Assembly: GCA_905147135.1 (NCBI GenBank)
Contig: LR990061.1
Span: 5,866,026-5,930,025, forward strand
DNA: 64,000 nt
Direction: 5' to 3'
Source: Blastobasis lacticolella
Lineage: Eukaryota; Arthropoda; Insecta; Lepidoptera; Blastobasidae
The notes beneath the pieces were generated by a model. The model was not told the DNA's origin, searched no databases, and was given only the letters and a program-made list of their open reading frames with translations. This document shows, piece after piece, positions 31,209 to 43,300 of the stretch. Position 1 is the stretch's first letter. Each line of letters begins with the position of its first letter. The position numbers were made by a program, and so were the translations under genes.

Positions 31209-34200
31209 ATGAGAACGAGACCGAGTGTTACGTTTTCCAAACTGGAGCCGGAAGCGGGGGAGCTACTGGACCGGATGTTCCAGAAAAAAGATTGCATGGT
31301 GGAAATTAATCCGGGGAGGGTCATCCTTCCAGCTGACTACATGGACATAGGACAGGATATACTGGACATGGAGGTTCTTGAAGACGATGTTTGGATGTGT
31401 TCATACCCCAGAACTGGTGAGTGAAGTCTACTGCTCTCCTATGGAGAGTAGATAAGATAAATTTATTAAAATCCTAATCATTATCATTGAAAGCACGAAC
31501 CATTAAGTGTAAGATTGTGTACCTATCTAAGTAAATGCAAGCATATTGATAATTAAAAAGAAAAAGCAGTATCAAAATATGGACCTTCCTATGTTAAGGA
31601 ATTGCTATTTTTAAACCTCGATGCAAAAAGGGGTGTTATAAGTTTGATTGTCTGTTATATGGGTACACAGCTTCTGACGGATGGACCGGTCTCGATGTGA
31701 TTTTCTTTATTTGAAAACCAGTCTATCGAGATGCTTTTGGTTGTTTTATTAAAATCGGTTCAGTACTTCGTTGGGGAGATATTTGTGTACATATAGGCTA
31801 TAGTAATAACCCCTTACACTCGTGGGTGTTGTACAAGGCGACTAATGTTTTCGAGACAAAAGTTCCAGAGTCTCTGTAGGCTGGAAAATGGGCAACAGCG
31901 TTTTCCATTATTATATTTACACTGCGATCTCCAACCCACCTGCCAAGCGTGGAGATTATGTCAACAACTTCCCCTTTCGTGAGAGAGGCCCTAAGTCTTG
32001 CAGTTGACTGTTATGGGCTGTGATGATGATGATGACCTATCTCTCTAAAATAATACACGACATGACCGCAAACCAAGGACGATATTTTGCATAAGTGAAG
32101 ATTAATTTATGGGCAACGGTGGATATGCTTTCAGTCTCAGGTGTCGTGGTACAGTCAGCTGCAGAGGTGATTGTGTATTTTCGACAGTGCGTGCCAAGTG
32201 TGAAGCGCTGTTTTAATTGGCAACTGTCGTGCGACGGGCGGTTTTGAGGTCTCCTATTGGTCGGGCGACGTTCGTCGATCGACCAAGGTCATACGACCGT
32301 TGTCACTTAGGATAGCGCCTAAGCCAACCCTTTAAAAGGGGCTCAAGTCCAGCAGTGGATTCTTGGTTATTGATTTATTTATATCAAATAAGTTTTAATC
32401 CACAGCTTATGCTTAATTCATGCAAACAAAAGAAACAGTAAAACTAGATATAAGAGATCAATGTAATGTAATGTGAATGTTGTTAGTGACATTTTACGAT
32501 ATTTTTCAATACAATGCAGGGTCCACTTGGTGCCAGGAGATGGTGTGGTTGATCGGACACGACTTGGACTACGAAGGCGCGAAGTCTTTGCAGCAGGTAT
32601 TTACCTATATACAAATACATACATACATATAATCTGTCCAAACTGACTTGTCCTATTTGGTTCAGGAAATTATGTATTTAAATGGATAATGTGCCGCAGT
32701 ATTCGTTGAAATTCACATTCTATGTATTTCTTGAAGACATTTATTCACAATATATGTAGCGTGATTGATACGGCAAGTCGTGATTTTGGGCATTGTTTGT
32801 TCACCAAATAAGACAGTCAGAAAAATCAGATCATAGGTACATTTCTGTGGTTACAGCCTACGAGACTGCCTCTTATGCCTCTTTTACATATATTCATACA
32901 TCTTCGTTTACGTTGCTGGGTATTCCTGACTTAGGTACTCTGAGATAGTCATTTACTTTATTCGTCCATTCAAATTCGTATTTTAGAATATCTTACACAC
33001 ATCTCCAGAGCTTTTAATCCCAGCCACTCATCTAACCCCTTCCGCCTATTATAGAACCGGAGTTTCGGAACTGGTTCCGTACGAGGCTTTTTATCCTCGT
33101 ACTACAAGTAAATACAACGATTTTATTGTCCTCCAGACAATCAGTAGCAGGGAGCTTATCCTTATAATTAAACTGTCTGTCTGTTTGTAACCGCTATGTA
33201 GTCCGAGCTTCTAAACTACCACCAGTTTCATAATTTCTTCCAGACGGTTTCTGTTACTTGTGTACTGACGGTGTCTGGACCCAAAGAGGATCTTGGCCTC
33301 CGACACCAAAAGACGCCACTCATATCGATCCTAATCCGTTTCCTTTCATCTCGGCCTTTGAAGCTCGTATTCGGACGGTTTGACAATTGAAATATATATG
33401 TAATGTCAAACTCAATTAAGAATTTTGAATTTTGAATTGAATTTGTGTTAGGTCCGAGAAATCGCTAGGGTTCTAGGGGGTCGCTAGTCAATAAAAACCA
33501 AACTATTTATGGCTCCAATCTTCTTGAAAGCGATCTCATCCAGTACTTCATCCTAGAACCACTAACAGTACCCTTGTCATCAGATCCGATGTCCGCTGGT
33601 GGAGTTATCCTGCATCATGGTGGATGGCCACGCGGAGTGGCACGACGAGTCAGTGAAGGGCACCTCGGTGGACCTGGTCAAGTACCGGCTGGCCCACCCT
33701 CGCTACATTCGCAGTCATCTGCCGTTTGACCTACTGCCAATTGCTATGCAGAAAGAAGATGGCACCGTCAAAGCTAAGGTTGGTTTTGGAGTCAGAATGG
33801 CGGATGATTTTAACAATGTGGGCCGGAAGGCAATTTTCGAATATTTTTTTTTACGTGAAAACCGCCAGAGGAAAAGAGTCATCGCATGCCATCTGGTGAG
33901 ATTAAGTCAAATGCAAGCCCTATTTAATAATAAAAAAAGGAGCAGATGTACCCCACCTGATGTTAAGTGGTAACTGTCGTTTACGACATCTATGGTTCAT
34001 GTACTTATTTATTAGGTTGTCAAAAATGCATCTCCACAGATACAATATGTGCCTGTGAGGATTAAGGTGATATGCTTGTAATGTGCTGGCTATCATATTC
34101 TTCTCATCGGAATAACGTTATTATTGTGGCTGGACGACAGAAGTAGAGGTGGTGGTACCCACCCATACAGGTGGCCTCCTCATGCTTGACAGAGGAGCCA

Positions 34201-37200
34201 ACTGTAAAACGCCGCGTGGGGGAAAGTTTTAATAAATTGTCCATGACATCTACGATGCACATGAGTGCATTACATTTGATTGAATTTGAATAGCAAAAGC
34301 GATAAGAGAGGTAGGGCATAGCGGGGTATCTCGTTCGAATTGGAGCCGCCCGACTGGGGAAGTACCTCCACCTTACAGAATATCGCAGCTAAATAATACT
34401 CTTTTAAATAGTATTGTGTTTCTGCCGGTGAGTAAGGTTTCCAGTGCTCCATGGGGTGGGGATTTGGGGAACCGTGGCTTTGGCAGTGGAGTGGCATTTG
34501 CTTTTTGCTGCCAGAGCAACGTATAAGCAGCGATACTATTGGTGTTGCTAATGTCTATAGGCAGTGGTGACCACTTTCCATCAGGTGGCCCGCTTGCCTG
34601 TTTGCCTACCGTATGACATAAAAAAAAAAGCGATTTCTTTTGAATCCTAGAGCATGGTCTCCAGATAAAAAGCTTTAGGATGGAAAATAAATAGTGTCCG
34701 TGATCTTGGTTCGAACTATAAACGATTTAAACATCTGACTTCTGGTAATCAGAAACGATTTGTATTTTTATTTACAGGGCGTGCCACTCGAAGTGTTACC
34801 AATGGAAAAGGCTATATTTTTTTAAATTAACATGCCAAATTTTAATAAAAATATGTTAGGGTTCGATGTCAATGAATCAATCTTTAGCGCGGATTCTACA
34901 TTGAGTCTGTTCATGAAATTCACTCGCTGCACGAACGTGACTGGGTTGAAAATTTGATATATTTCGATCCAACATTTTTACGGTTGTGCGATATGTAAAC
35001 AAATTTCGGTCGTGCTAATCAAAAGACAATTTAGACAAGTGAACTGCTCTGTGCCCTGTATCTGCAAAAAACTAACTACTCCTTCGACATTCTCCTTTAC
35101 CTATTACTTAGTAGTTATCTATTCTAAGCTACAAATATACTCCCATAGCCATTTCAGTTACGTAACAGCGCCCTATCGGCTAAACAGTATAACTATTTCC
35201 GCAAAGCCAGCTTTACACAACCATAGCGAAGTTAACACAGATGGTAATCAGGTGTTATGCTAGGTTATGCAGTTGAGTAGGAAGCTAGGAAGCCCAGACA
35301 GGCTTGGTCGACCACAGGCACTCACGCAGGTAGGATCGCATTGTGAAACCAGGAAATGTGGTTCCATACACAGCGCAGGCGCATCATTCCTTCAATTGGT
35401 GTTGCGTAACGCTTGCTTTCTACCGGCCTATCTAATCAAGGCGATATTGAATCTTGGATGTTGTAGCTCTAATGGTAAACTTGGCATCTACAGGTTAGAT
35501 ACTAATTAATAATCTACTAATGAAGTCCAATTTCATACTACATGTATGGTATGGTATGTTCCGGGTGTCCTACCGCGTACTTTTGTTAACAAGTAGCCCG
35601 ATATTTCGACACAGTTGCATGCATCATGGTCACGGGACGACCATACGCGGTAGGAAACCCAGTACATATCCTTAAGAAATGTGATAATAACCACGATAGT
35701 TTAGACATTAAATCATTATCTTCTTCAAATAAGGATCCCTATAGTAGTTGTCAAGTAAAAAATAAGGCTTATAAAGTTTGCAATCTTTCGAACACTGTCT
35801 GCTCTAATTCAGTATGTAGTAGTACCTATTAGTAGTAGTATGTTTCAAGGCAAGGCAATAAATAGATCAGACAAATTTTTAATGAAGTAGTTAATGAAGT
35901 AGATAGATAGTTCAAAAATGAAGTCGCGTAGTGAATTCCTACTTACTACTGATCTGCCATGCCGTGCAGAGCGTACCGAGGTCAACTTTTTACTTGCAAA
36001 TTTATACACTAGACGGCAGGTGGCTTAACTTATTAACAATCCCTGCATCCGATTGTAATGAGTGTAATACTGAATCAGCGAAGATCGAAATAGCGATGTA
36101 GCGATGTACTGTGTTTAGAAAGCACCTATATAAGTATGAATTACTTAATTAAGAATGTTAATTACGTCGGTGTACGGGACTTCGAAAAATTATGTATGAA
36201 ACTTAGAAGTTCACAATATATAATTTTTCTAAGTTCCGTACACCGAAACAATTAACATTCTCAATTAATTAATTCGTACGTACTTATATACCTTCTGAAT
36301 ATGATTTTGCACTTCGAGATTCAGTATTACATTCGATTGTAGATGGTAATATCTGTCAGAATCTTGGCTTGACTTGGAGTGGTGGCCATAGTCGTTACTG
36401 GCAAAGCCCTTGGCGTTGCTGATGCCCTTAGGCGACTGTTACTTGCACTTTCCATCAGTAGGCTCGATTGTCAGTTTGCCTACCGTATAACTATAAAAAA
36501 AATTGACTCGCGACTACAATAGGTAGAGCTCGTCTAGTCTAAAATGACGCGCCCCACTACTTAGTTAGTTGATTTCGATGTGTGAGTGCAAATATTAATA
36601 ACGACACTTCATCTGTGTGGGAGCCAATGAACGGCGCGTGCTCCGACGTTTGAATCTTACCGGCAACTGAATGACCAATTACAACGGCATTTGTATATGT
36701 ATTGCGTCCATATTTTAAACTTGCTTGTGTGCGTTAATGCGATAGTGGGGCGCGTCATTTTAAATTAGACGAGCTCTACCTATATCTGCAGCTGCTTGAT
36801 GTTTTCAGCACACAGATTCCTTGCCAGAACAAATTAACCTTAACTTAGGTTAAACTAAAATTAAAATTTAAAACTAAGAAAGTAATCTAATAAACCACTG
36901 CCATAGGCAAGGTGCCTAAAATGCTACCGGCATTGCCACGTTGAATGGCAATGCTCGAACGCTGTGGCAATTCCTATTATAATAGGTAGAATTCTACCCA
37001 TTTATTATTGTCACCAGATAATATACACATCCCGCAACCCCAAGGATATGGTGGTGTCGTATTACCACTACTGCACGTTGGTGCACGGACTGAAGGCCAC
37101 CTTCGAGGAGTTCTGTGACCTGTTCATGAAGGATCGGGCGCCTTTCGGCCCCGTCTGGAACCATATTATCGGTAAGGATCATTTTTTACAACCGATGAAA

Positions 37201-38552
37201 AAAGGGGGTATGTTTTTGTTAATGTAGTACGGCAGACAAACAGGCATGCGGACCTTATCGAAAGTGGTCACCGCCGCCTATGGACATCAGCAACACCAGG
37301 GATTCTACCAATGCCACTTGCCCGCCTTGCCCGCCTTGCCTGCCTCTAAGGAGACCTTTAATATAGGTACTTTTTGAACGATCCCATGTCACAGTCCAAA
37401 GAAAACTCTGTGGCTGGGAGCTCATTCCACATCCGAATCGTAGGAGCGAGAAACGTTCTTTCGAATCTTCGCGTTGACACCACTAGTTTTAAGTTTGACG
37501 TGTTTCTGTGGCTTTGTGTATATGTTTGTGGCATGGTAGCTCCCGAAAGGATGGACCGATCCGGATGCGGTTTTCTCTATTTGGAAGCTAGTTTAATCGA
37601 GATGGTTCTTAGCTTTGTTTAATTTAAATCGGTTGTGTAATTTAGAAAATGTTTGAGGTTAAGTAAACTTGGTCGAGGGTTATTGACTTTTACTGTCGGT
37701 TAGGTTATCGTTGGCGCAGAATGGAATAAAGGCTATTGCTAAGATTTTAATAGATATTTGCTAATAGAATTATCTGACCACTTATGTAGGTAATATATAA
37801 TGTTTTATACTATCCACTCAGTGATAAACTAGCAGACAGCCGACCTGATGGTTAGCGGTAACTGCCGCTCATAATATTTACGATTTATGCACTTGGGTTT
37901 CATAAAACAAAAATGCAGACATTGTTGCTTGGCGGCTGAAATAGAGAGGCGGCCGAATAGGCGTGGTGTTATGTTTTTTAAGTTTATAGGCTAGATGCAT
38001 ATCGAAATGAGTTTTCTCAATTGGATGACGTGGCTGTGTGGTGTCCGGCAGAGTAGAATAGAACCAATAGCAAGAACTTACCCTTTCGTGCTAGAGGGGG
38101 TCCATTCACACTAGAGCTGGCTGATACATGTTAGAACTCTGTACCTAGGCGTTAATCACCCATTGTACCTTACAACCGACCTGTTTTCAGGTTTCTGGAG
38201 TCGCCGGAACGACCCGAACGTCCTCTTCATCAAGTTTGAGGAGATGAAACACGATTTACCATCGATCATCCGGAAGACAGCCGCTTTCCTTGGCAAGAGT
38301 CTCACGGACTCGCAAGTGGATAAGCTATGTGATCATCTATCCTTCAAGAATATGAAGGCGAACCGAGCTGTCAACTTGGATGCCATTCTCGAGAAGTCTT
38401 ACGGGAAGAGTTACTTGGAACAGACGAAATTGAGATTCATTAGGAAAGGGGAGATTGGGGACTGGAAGAACTATATGTCTGATGATTTGTCCAGAAATTT
38501 CGACCACTGGGCCGAACAGCATTTGAAAGGCACGGGGCTAAGTTTTGAGTGA
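31209..38552 (+). CDS. Cytosolic sulfotransferase (SULT family)
   Basis: Five exons: 31209-31416, 32520-32596, 33584-33778, 37018-37171 and 38191-38552. They total 996 bases and 331 residues, all with GT-AG borders and compatible phases. The enzyme transfers sulfate from PAPS to hydroxyl or amino groups of small molecules. Visible signatures are the PAPS 5'-phosphosulfate loop YPRTGSTW (66-73, split by intron one), the catalytic histidine in RSHLPFDLLP (H140), the 3'-phosphate site RNPKDMVVS (R166...S174), and the C-terminal RKGEIGDWKNY (296-306). There is no signal peptide or membrane segment, so it should be cytosolic. The upstream in-frame codons before 31209 lack an ATG. Substrate cannot be told from sequence. 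The introns are large because of transposon insertions. A polyadenylation signal AATAAA is at 38684-38689. Confidence 0.93.
31803..32045 (+). repeat. Interspersed repeat family B, near-complete copy
   Basis: CCCCTTACACTCGTGGGTGT ... CTGCCAAGCGTGGAGATTAT ... GTCTTGCAGTTGACTGTTAT, ending in GATGATGATGATG. The microsatellite tail suggests copying by a LINE. It lies in sulfotransferase intron one. Confidence 0.8.
32631..32834. mobile_element. Inverted-repeat element, family F, copy 2
   Basis: The ends match copy 1 (CTGACTTGTC...TTATTTGGT inverted). The element begins only 35 bases after sulfotransferase exon two, just past the donor site. Confidence 0.82.
34545..34627 (-). repeat. Family C fragment, inverted
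   Basis: GGTGTTGCTAATGTCTATAG ... CCACTTTCCATCAGGTGGCC ... TGCCTACCGTATGACATAAA. Confidence 0.7.
36064..36330. mobile_element. 267-bp inverted-repeat element, family H
   Basis: Ends GTAATACTGAATC and GATTCAGTATTAC. An inner inverted pair (GAATGTTAATT...CGGTGTACGG) surrounds a TTAGAAGTTCACAATATATA centre, so nearly the whole element can fold into one hairpin. Confidence 0.75.
36385..36497 (-). repeat. Family C fragment, inverted
   Basis: CTTGGCGTTGCTGATGCCCT ... TTTCCATCAGTAGGCTCG ... TTTGCCTACCGTATAACTAT. Confidence 0.7.
36521..36782. mobile_element. 262-bp inverted-repeat element, family G
   Basis: About 40-bp inverted ends, starting AGGTAGAGCTCGTCTA and including AAAATGACGCGCCCCACTA. TA lies at both borders, which would fit a TA target duplication. 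A similar short end (GATAGAGCTCGTCTAACCTG) occurs near 9491. Confidence 0.8.
37208..37545 (+). repeat. Interspersed repeat family C, long copy
   Basis: ATGTTTTTGTTAATGTAGTA, CGGCAGACAAACAGGCATGC, CACCGCCGCCTATGGACATC, GATCCCATGTCACAGTCCAA, GGGAGCTCATTCCACATCCG. It starts 37 bases after the end of sulfotransferase exon four. Confidence 0.78.
38028..38125 (+). repeat. Family B fragment
   Basis: GTGTGGTGTCCGGCAGAGTA, then AAGAACTTACCCTTTCGTGC; truncated. It lies in sulfotransferase intron four, about 65 bases before exon five. Confidence 0.6.
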
Positions 38553-40397
38553 GTGTGTGGCTAAAGGTTGTGGGTACGTAATTTTATTGTTTATAATGTA
38601 CTTACGTAATATTATTTTTATTTGTTTATATTAGCTTTTTTCAATTGAATCGTGTTCTCTTTTGTATTGAAATGTATTAAGTAAATAAAATATTTTTATG
38701 TACGAAATTAATGTTTTCATTCTTTAAATAAAATAAAGAAACAGTGTAGCAATTAGGTAATAGCTGTCAGAGAGCGTCCGTATTAACAAATTGTAGGGAA
38801 TGGGGTACTTTATTCTAATGTGTTCATTGAAGTTGTAAATAAAAAAATACGTCATTTCCGTTTTTTATTTCCACAAAAGTGAGATTCACAATATTGGCAA
38901 TGAAATTAATAGAATACTTCATACATAAGCGTAACTGTACAGTGTCGAGAATTAACACTTAAATACTTAAACAATTTATTTGTGTCGATACTCAAATACT
39001 TATTTTTTTACCATAGAGCTTTTAAATGTGTAATACTTTAAATATTTCGATAATAACAACAGTCATCTATAGAATAAATCCTTAATTATTTAACCAACTT
39101 ATATAGGTACGAATTACAAATTAAACAGAAAATTAAGTACATCCATTAACGACGTTAATCTCAAAACGACTAGATTTCCTCTTAATTGACTTACAACATT
39201 TATTTACTGTCATTATTTACATTAAAATTATAATAAATATTATCTCGTATTGTATACTTTCCTACACAACTTGTTTAAAATAACAATTTGAACAGTATAT
39301 ATGCTTGTTCTATCTACAGTAAAGGTGAATAATACAAAAAATATTTACTTACGAGTATTTTCTAATACTAATTTTGAGTACTAATTCTGTCAGTACATTA
39401 TGATTTAAAATGATAATTTTTTTTTGGTTTGATAACCACTATTCTAAAAATATATTAAACAAGAAAGATACACAGCACTCTACGTAATATAGTATAAATC
39501 GTCAAGTAGAGCGTTTTTGGTTTACTAAATCCTTTAATAATTTTAGAAACAACCTGTTATACAGGGCCAAAATTCTCTACATGTATAAATATCTATTTTT
39601 ATAAATAGATTATATTTTAATTTTTATTCTATTGTCATATTGTAAAGCTCTTTAAAGTATGACTTCCTCTTACATATTTTTTGATAAAACATTTGGAATC
39701 ATTCTTTGGGATGTCTTGTACTTCTGTGAGATCTGTTGAAATAAAATTCTAACTATAACAATGTAAACAAAATTAAGTATCTCTAAAATTATTCTTAATA
39801 CTAGACAAATACAACGTATAAAACACGTATAATATCCTGATACTAGACTAGAGTGAAATTATGCACCTTGTTTTTTTATTTTTTTTTGTATAAAAAATAA
39901 TAAAAAGTGATATAAAATAAAGGAGCTCAATTCAATTAATATTAGGCCGAAATAAGGATTACGTAAATCACAACAACATAGATTCTTAAAATATAACACA
40001 AAGCCCCAGTCTCCCAGTCTTTCTAGGTAGATGAATTTCGAAAACTTTCTACTGTGCCTACCATATTATTCTGTAAGAGACGATTTTTAATAATCTACTT
40101 CCAAATAAATTCAAAAAATAATGTAGACACGTAATAACAGTAACCCTTAGTTACCCTTCTCACTAAGTTCTTATTAATGGTAGGGGGCCAGCTAATTGAT
40201 AAACGTGACTATACGTCGATCAATGACCCTAAATCTTACGTGATATGTCCGAATAATGCCAACAGATGGCGTTACGTTCCACGATAACAGACACAAACAC
40301 AGTATTTTATTTAAACACTGTGGTTATAAAACTATAACTTAACGCTGCGGAAAATCCGTACAATATCGCCTTCTTTTTTAAATGTAGATTGTTATTC
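38553..40397. other. Convergent 3' regions of sulfotransferase (+) and guanylyl cyclase (-)
   Basis: The sulfotransferase signal AATAAA is at 38684-38689. A minus-strand AATAAA (TTTATT at 38864-38869) is the most distal good signal for the cyclase, which would give it an AT-rich 3' UTR of about 1.5 kb (40397 down to about 38850). The stretch has no frames and few repeats, unlike the rest of the window, which fits an exonic UTR. Confidence 0.55.
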
Positions 40398-43300
40398 TTA
40401 TATCAAACTACAACTATTGTTGCTAGATTTGTGCCGCACGTGAGGGTTACCGAAGGCACCACAGCACTGGTGGTGGTTCGCGTTCTTCGTGTGATGGTGA
40501 CCATGGGGTACCCCGGCCTGGGGTTTTTCTTTTGCTGCCTGTTTTTGGACGCATCCCTTGTACCCTGGGGCTATTCGCTTGAATCGCCCGATCTTCCCCG
40601 GCTTGGGGGGATGCTCCACTGCTTCGGAGACCGTGCAGATGTGGCCGGCGACTTCCGCGTCTTGGTACTCCGTGTCGGTTTCTGGGAAGCAAGAGCTGTG
40701 GTTATTGTCAGTTTGTAGAGTTTACAATCAGGGGTGGAAGCACATACTAGGTACAGCAACACTCCTAGGGCATCTTCCGCTTTAGCGGAGTTGGTGGTCA
40801 CAGGGATCTTATTCTTCAATAAAATTATTATTGTACTCGATGGATAGATGGTAATCTGAAGATGCATGGGCTACTTTTTATCTTCAAATAATAATAAAAA
40901 AATAACAAATCTAGAGAAAAATGAAAAATAATATTTCAAACAAATAAATCGGAAGGGGTCTATTTGCCTCGAGTCCGCTAATTTATCGAATTGAATTGTA
41001 ACTGGATCGCAATAACAGCTCAACGGCAGTTTTAATTGTAGCAGAATACCAAAAACGTGTCAAACTGCTGACCTGAATTAGTAAATCAGCGGACTCGAGG
41101 CCCAGTAGACTAAACATATGCACATACCAATCTCATCAATAGTAACCCGTTGTGAAGCAGCAGTGTCCAGCAGCGTGGGTTGCGAGGTGCTCGCGGCGGG
41201 CGCGGTGCGCTCGGGGCTCGGAACCTTGGTGCACTCGGCGTGCGGGGTGCAGGAGGCGTTCGCGGTGCACGCGGTGGGCGCGGCGCACGCCTCCACCGCC
41301 GCCGGCGCCGACCGAGGCGGCGATAAACGTGGCAGGAACTGGCGGACAGTGTTTATTGAACCACCCTCAGACCTAGGGCTAAATCTGGACCTTAAATCTA
41401 GATTTCTAATGACTTTATCAATCAACTGCATACAAATGCTAGACATGGGCCTTCCTCAAGGTACGTTATTCAGGGGTGGACGTGCGTTCGAGTTCTGGGG
41501 TATTGGGTATTCAGCAGTATTGGGGTGATGGTTCTATCATTCATAGCATTAAAGTGAGACTCGTCCTTCACTTTCTAATGTCAAGTCCAGGTCATGATGC
41601 AGAGTTGGTTCAAATCATATAGGTAAGTAGTCTAGCAAAATTTTTTTTAACGTGATGCGGCGGACAAACAGAGGGCCTAGTGTGAGTTCCGCTTCGATTT
41701 TACTTAACTATCGCGTTTGCGTTTACGTCGAAATTAGTATGAAGAAGAAAACTTCATTTATGTACCACTAGGCGGCGCTATATATTTTTTCATACTAATT
41801 TTCACGTAAACGCAAACGCGATAGTAAAGTAAAATCGAAGCGGAACTCACACTAGGCCCTCAGGCATGCGGACCACCCGATAGAAAGTGGTCACCGCCGC
41901 CTATGGACATCAGCACCACCAGGGGAGCACCCCTTGGTAGCAACCAAGGCATTGCCAATGCAAATACCAAATAGGCGACAAACTGCGCAAAATGGTTGGC
42001 ATTGGCTGGATATGCAAATCACAGCACAGCACAGTATAAACACGGTGCAAAGAACCTCTTGTGGTATAAAGAACACCTCCCGCTATTGTAGCTATTCCAG
42101 TTTTCGAATTTAGACCTAAATCGAAATTTTGGACCTATTTAGGGGCCGTGGGGCCCTGCAGAGGGGTCCCCATCTGAAATCGAAGCTATGGGTGTATACA
42201 TCACTCGTACCAAGTAACATTGCTGCATCACGAAATGCAAAGTTGTAGCGCTTAGCGCTCGGACGATATTCTCCATACAATAACAAGACCAAAGTAAAAA
42301 AGTAGAATTGTATCCGCTCACCACAACGTCTGTGCCGGAATCCGGTTCCCTTTCCTTGTGACGCGCCGGCGCCGTCGCCACTCTGCAAGGGGACGTCGCA
42401 CTGTAACTTGAGATTGCACACGACAACGGTGTTAATCATTATTAGAATAGGGTTCACGTATTAGAGTGGACTTTCGTGTAACGCTCGAGAAGCGACAATA
42501 CTACGCGTATAAGTAATAATAATAATAAAAATAAATAAAATAAATAATCGTGGACAAATTCACACAGCGCCGTCTAGCCCCAAAGTAAGCAAAGCTTGTG
42601 TTATGGGTGCTAGATAACTGATAAACTACTTATATACTTGCTTTTTAAATACATACTTTTTAAACATAGAACACCCAGACCCGTAACAGAAATTAAAATT
42701 CATCATTTCAATTTCTGCCCGGCCGGGAATCGAACCCGGGACCTCTTGCGTGGCAGACCATTGAACCATGTTGACCATTGAACCACTCAGGTCGTCACAA
42801 TAGGTATTCAACTGCAGGTGTAGGGCAAGAACCCCTCAAGACCAACTTAAACCTGTTATTGGCTTTCTTCAATATTGTTACGCTATTGGTTTCATAAATA
42901 AATAAATAAAATCTGACTACTGGCGGTGGTGGTGGTGGCTCCTTCTCCCAATTGACCAGTAGCCGTATTCACAATGGCTCGGAAATCGGATTTGGATACG
43001 GATTCGACAAAGGACATTGCAAAAGTTCTTAGGAAAATGTGTTTTCAGTTAATTTTGACGAAATTTTCATATGTTATAGAGAGTAGAGTTTCCGTGGAAT
43101 CTATCGGGATTCTGAATAACAGTTTTCGAATCGTTCGACACGGATTCGCCACTTACGAATTTCGTGTCGAATCGTTCGGAAACGGTTTCGAATAATTGTG
43201 AATACGGCTACAGTAGTGGCCAAATAGCGCGATTGTAGCATCCATTTCACATTCTATTTTCTTGTCTTGTCATATATACACGAAGAAAGGTATTTCATTA

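Larger units (their letters stand above)
33779..37017. other. Sulfotransferase intron three, repeat-filled
   Basis: Besides the elements listed separately it holds a family C fragment (34545-34627, inverted). A stretch at 35565-35660 bears inverted CCTACCGCGTA/TACGCGGTAGG ends around CGACACAGTTGCATGCATCA, wording seen near Penelope-type elements. No exon is seen. Confidence 0.5.

Noticed and set aside
40389..40718. Plus-strand frame opposite the last cyclase exon
   Set aside because: It is a shadow of the GC-rich minus-strand coding exon.
42711..42800. tRNA-Gly(GCC) gene
   Set aside because: The A-box region is duplicated, the acceptor stem does not close and a SINE-type tail follows.
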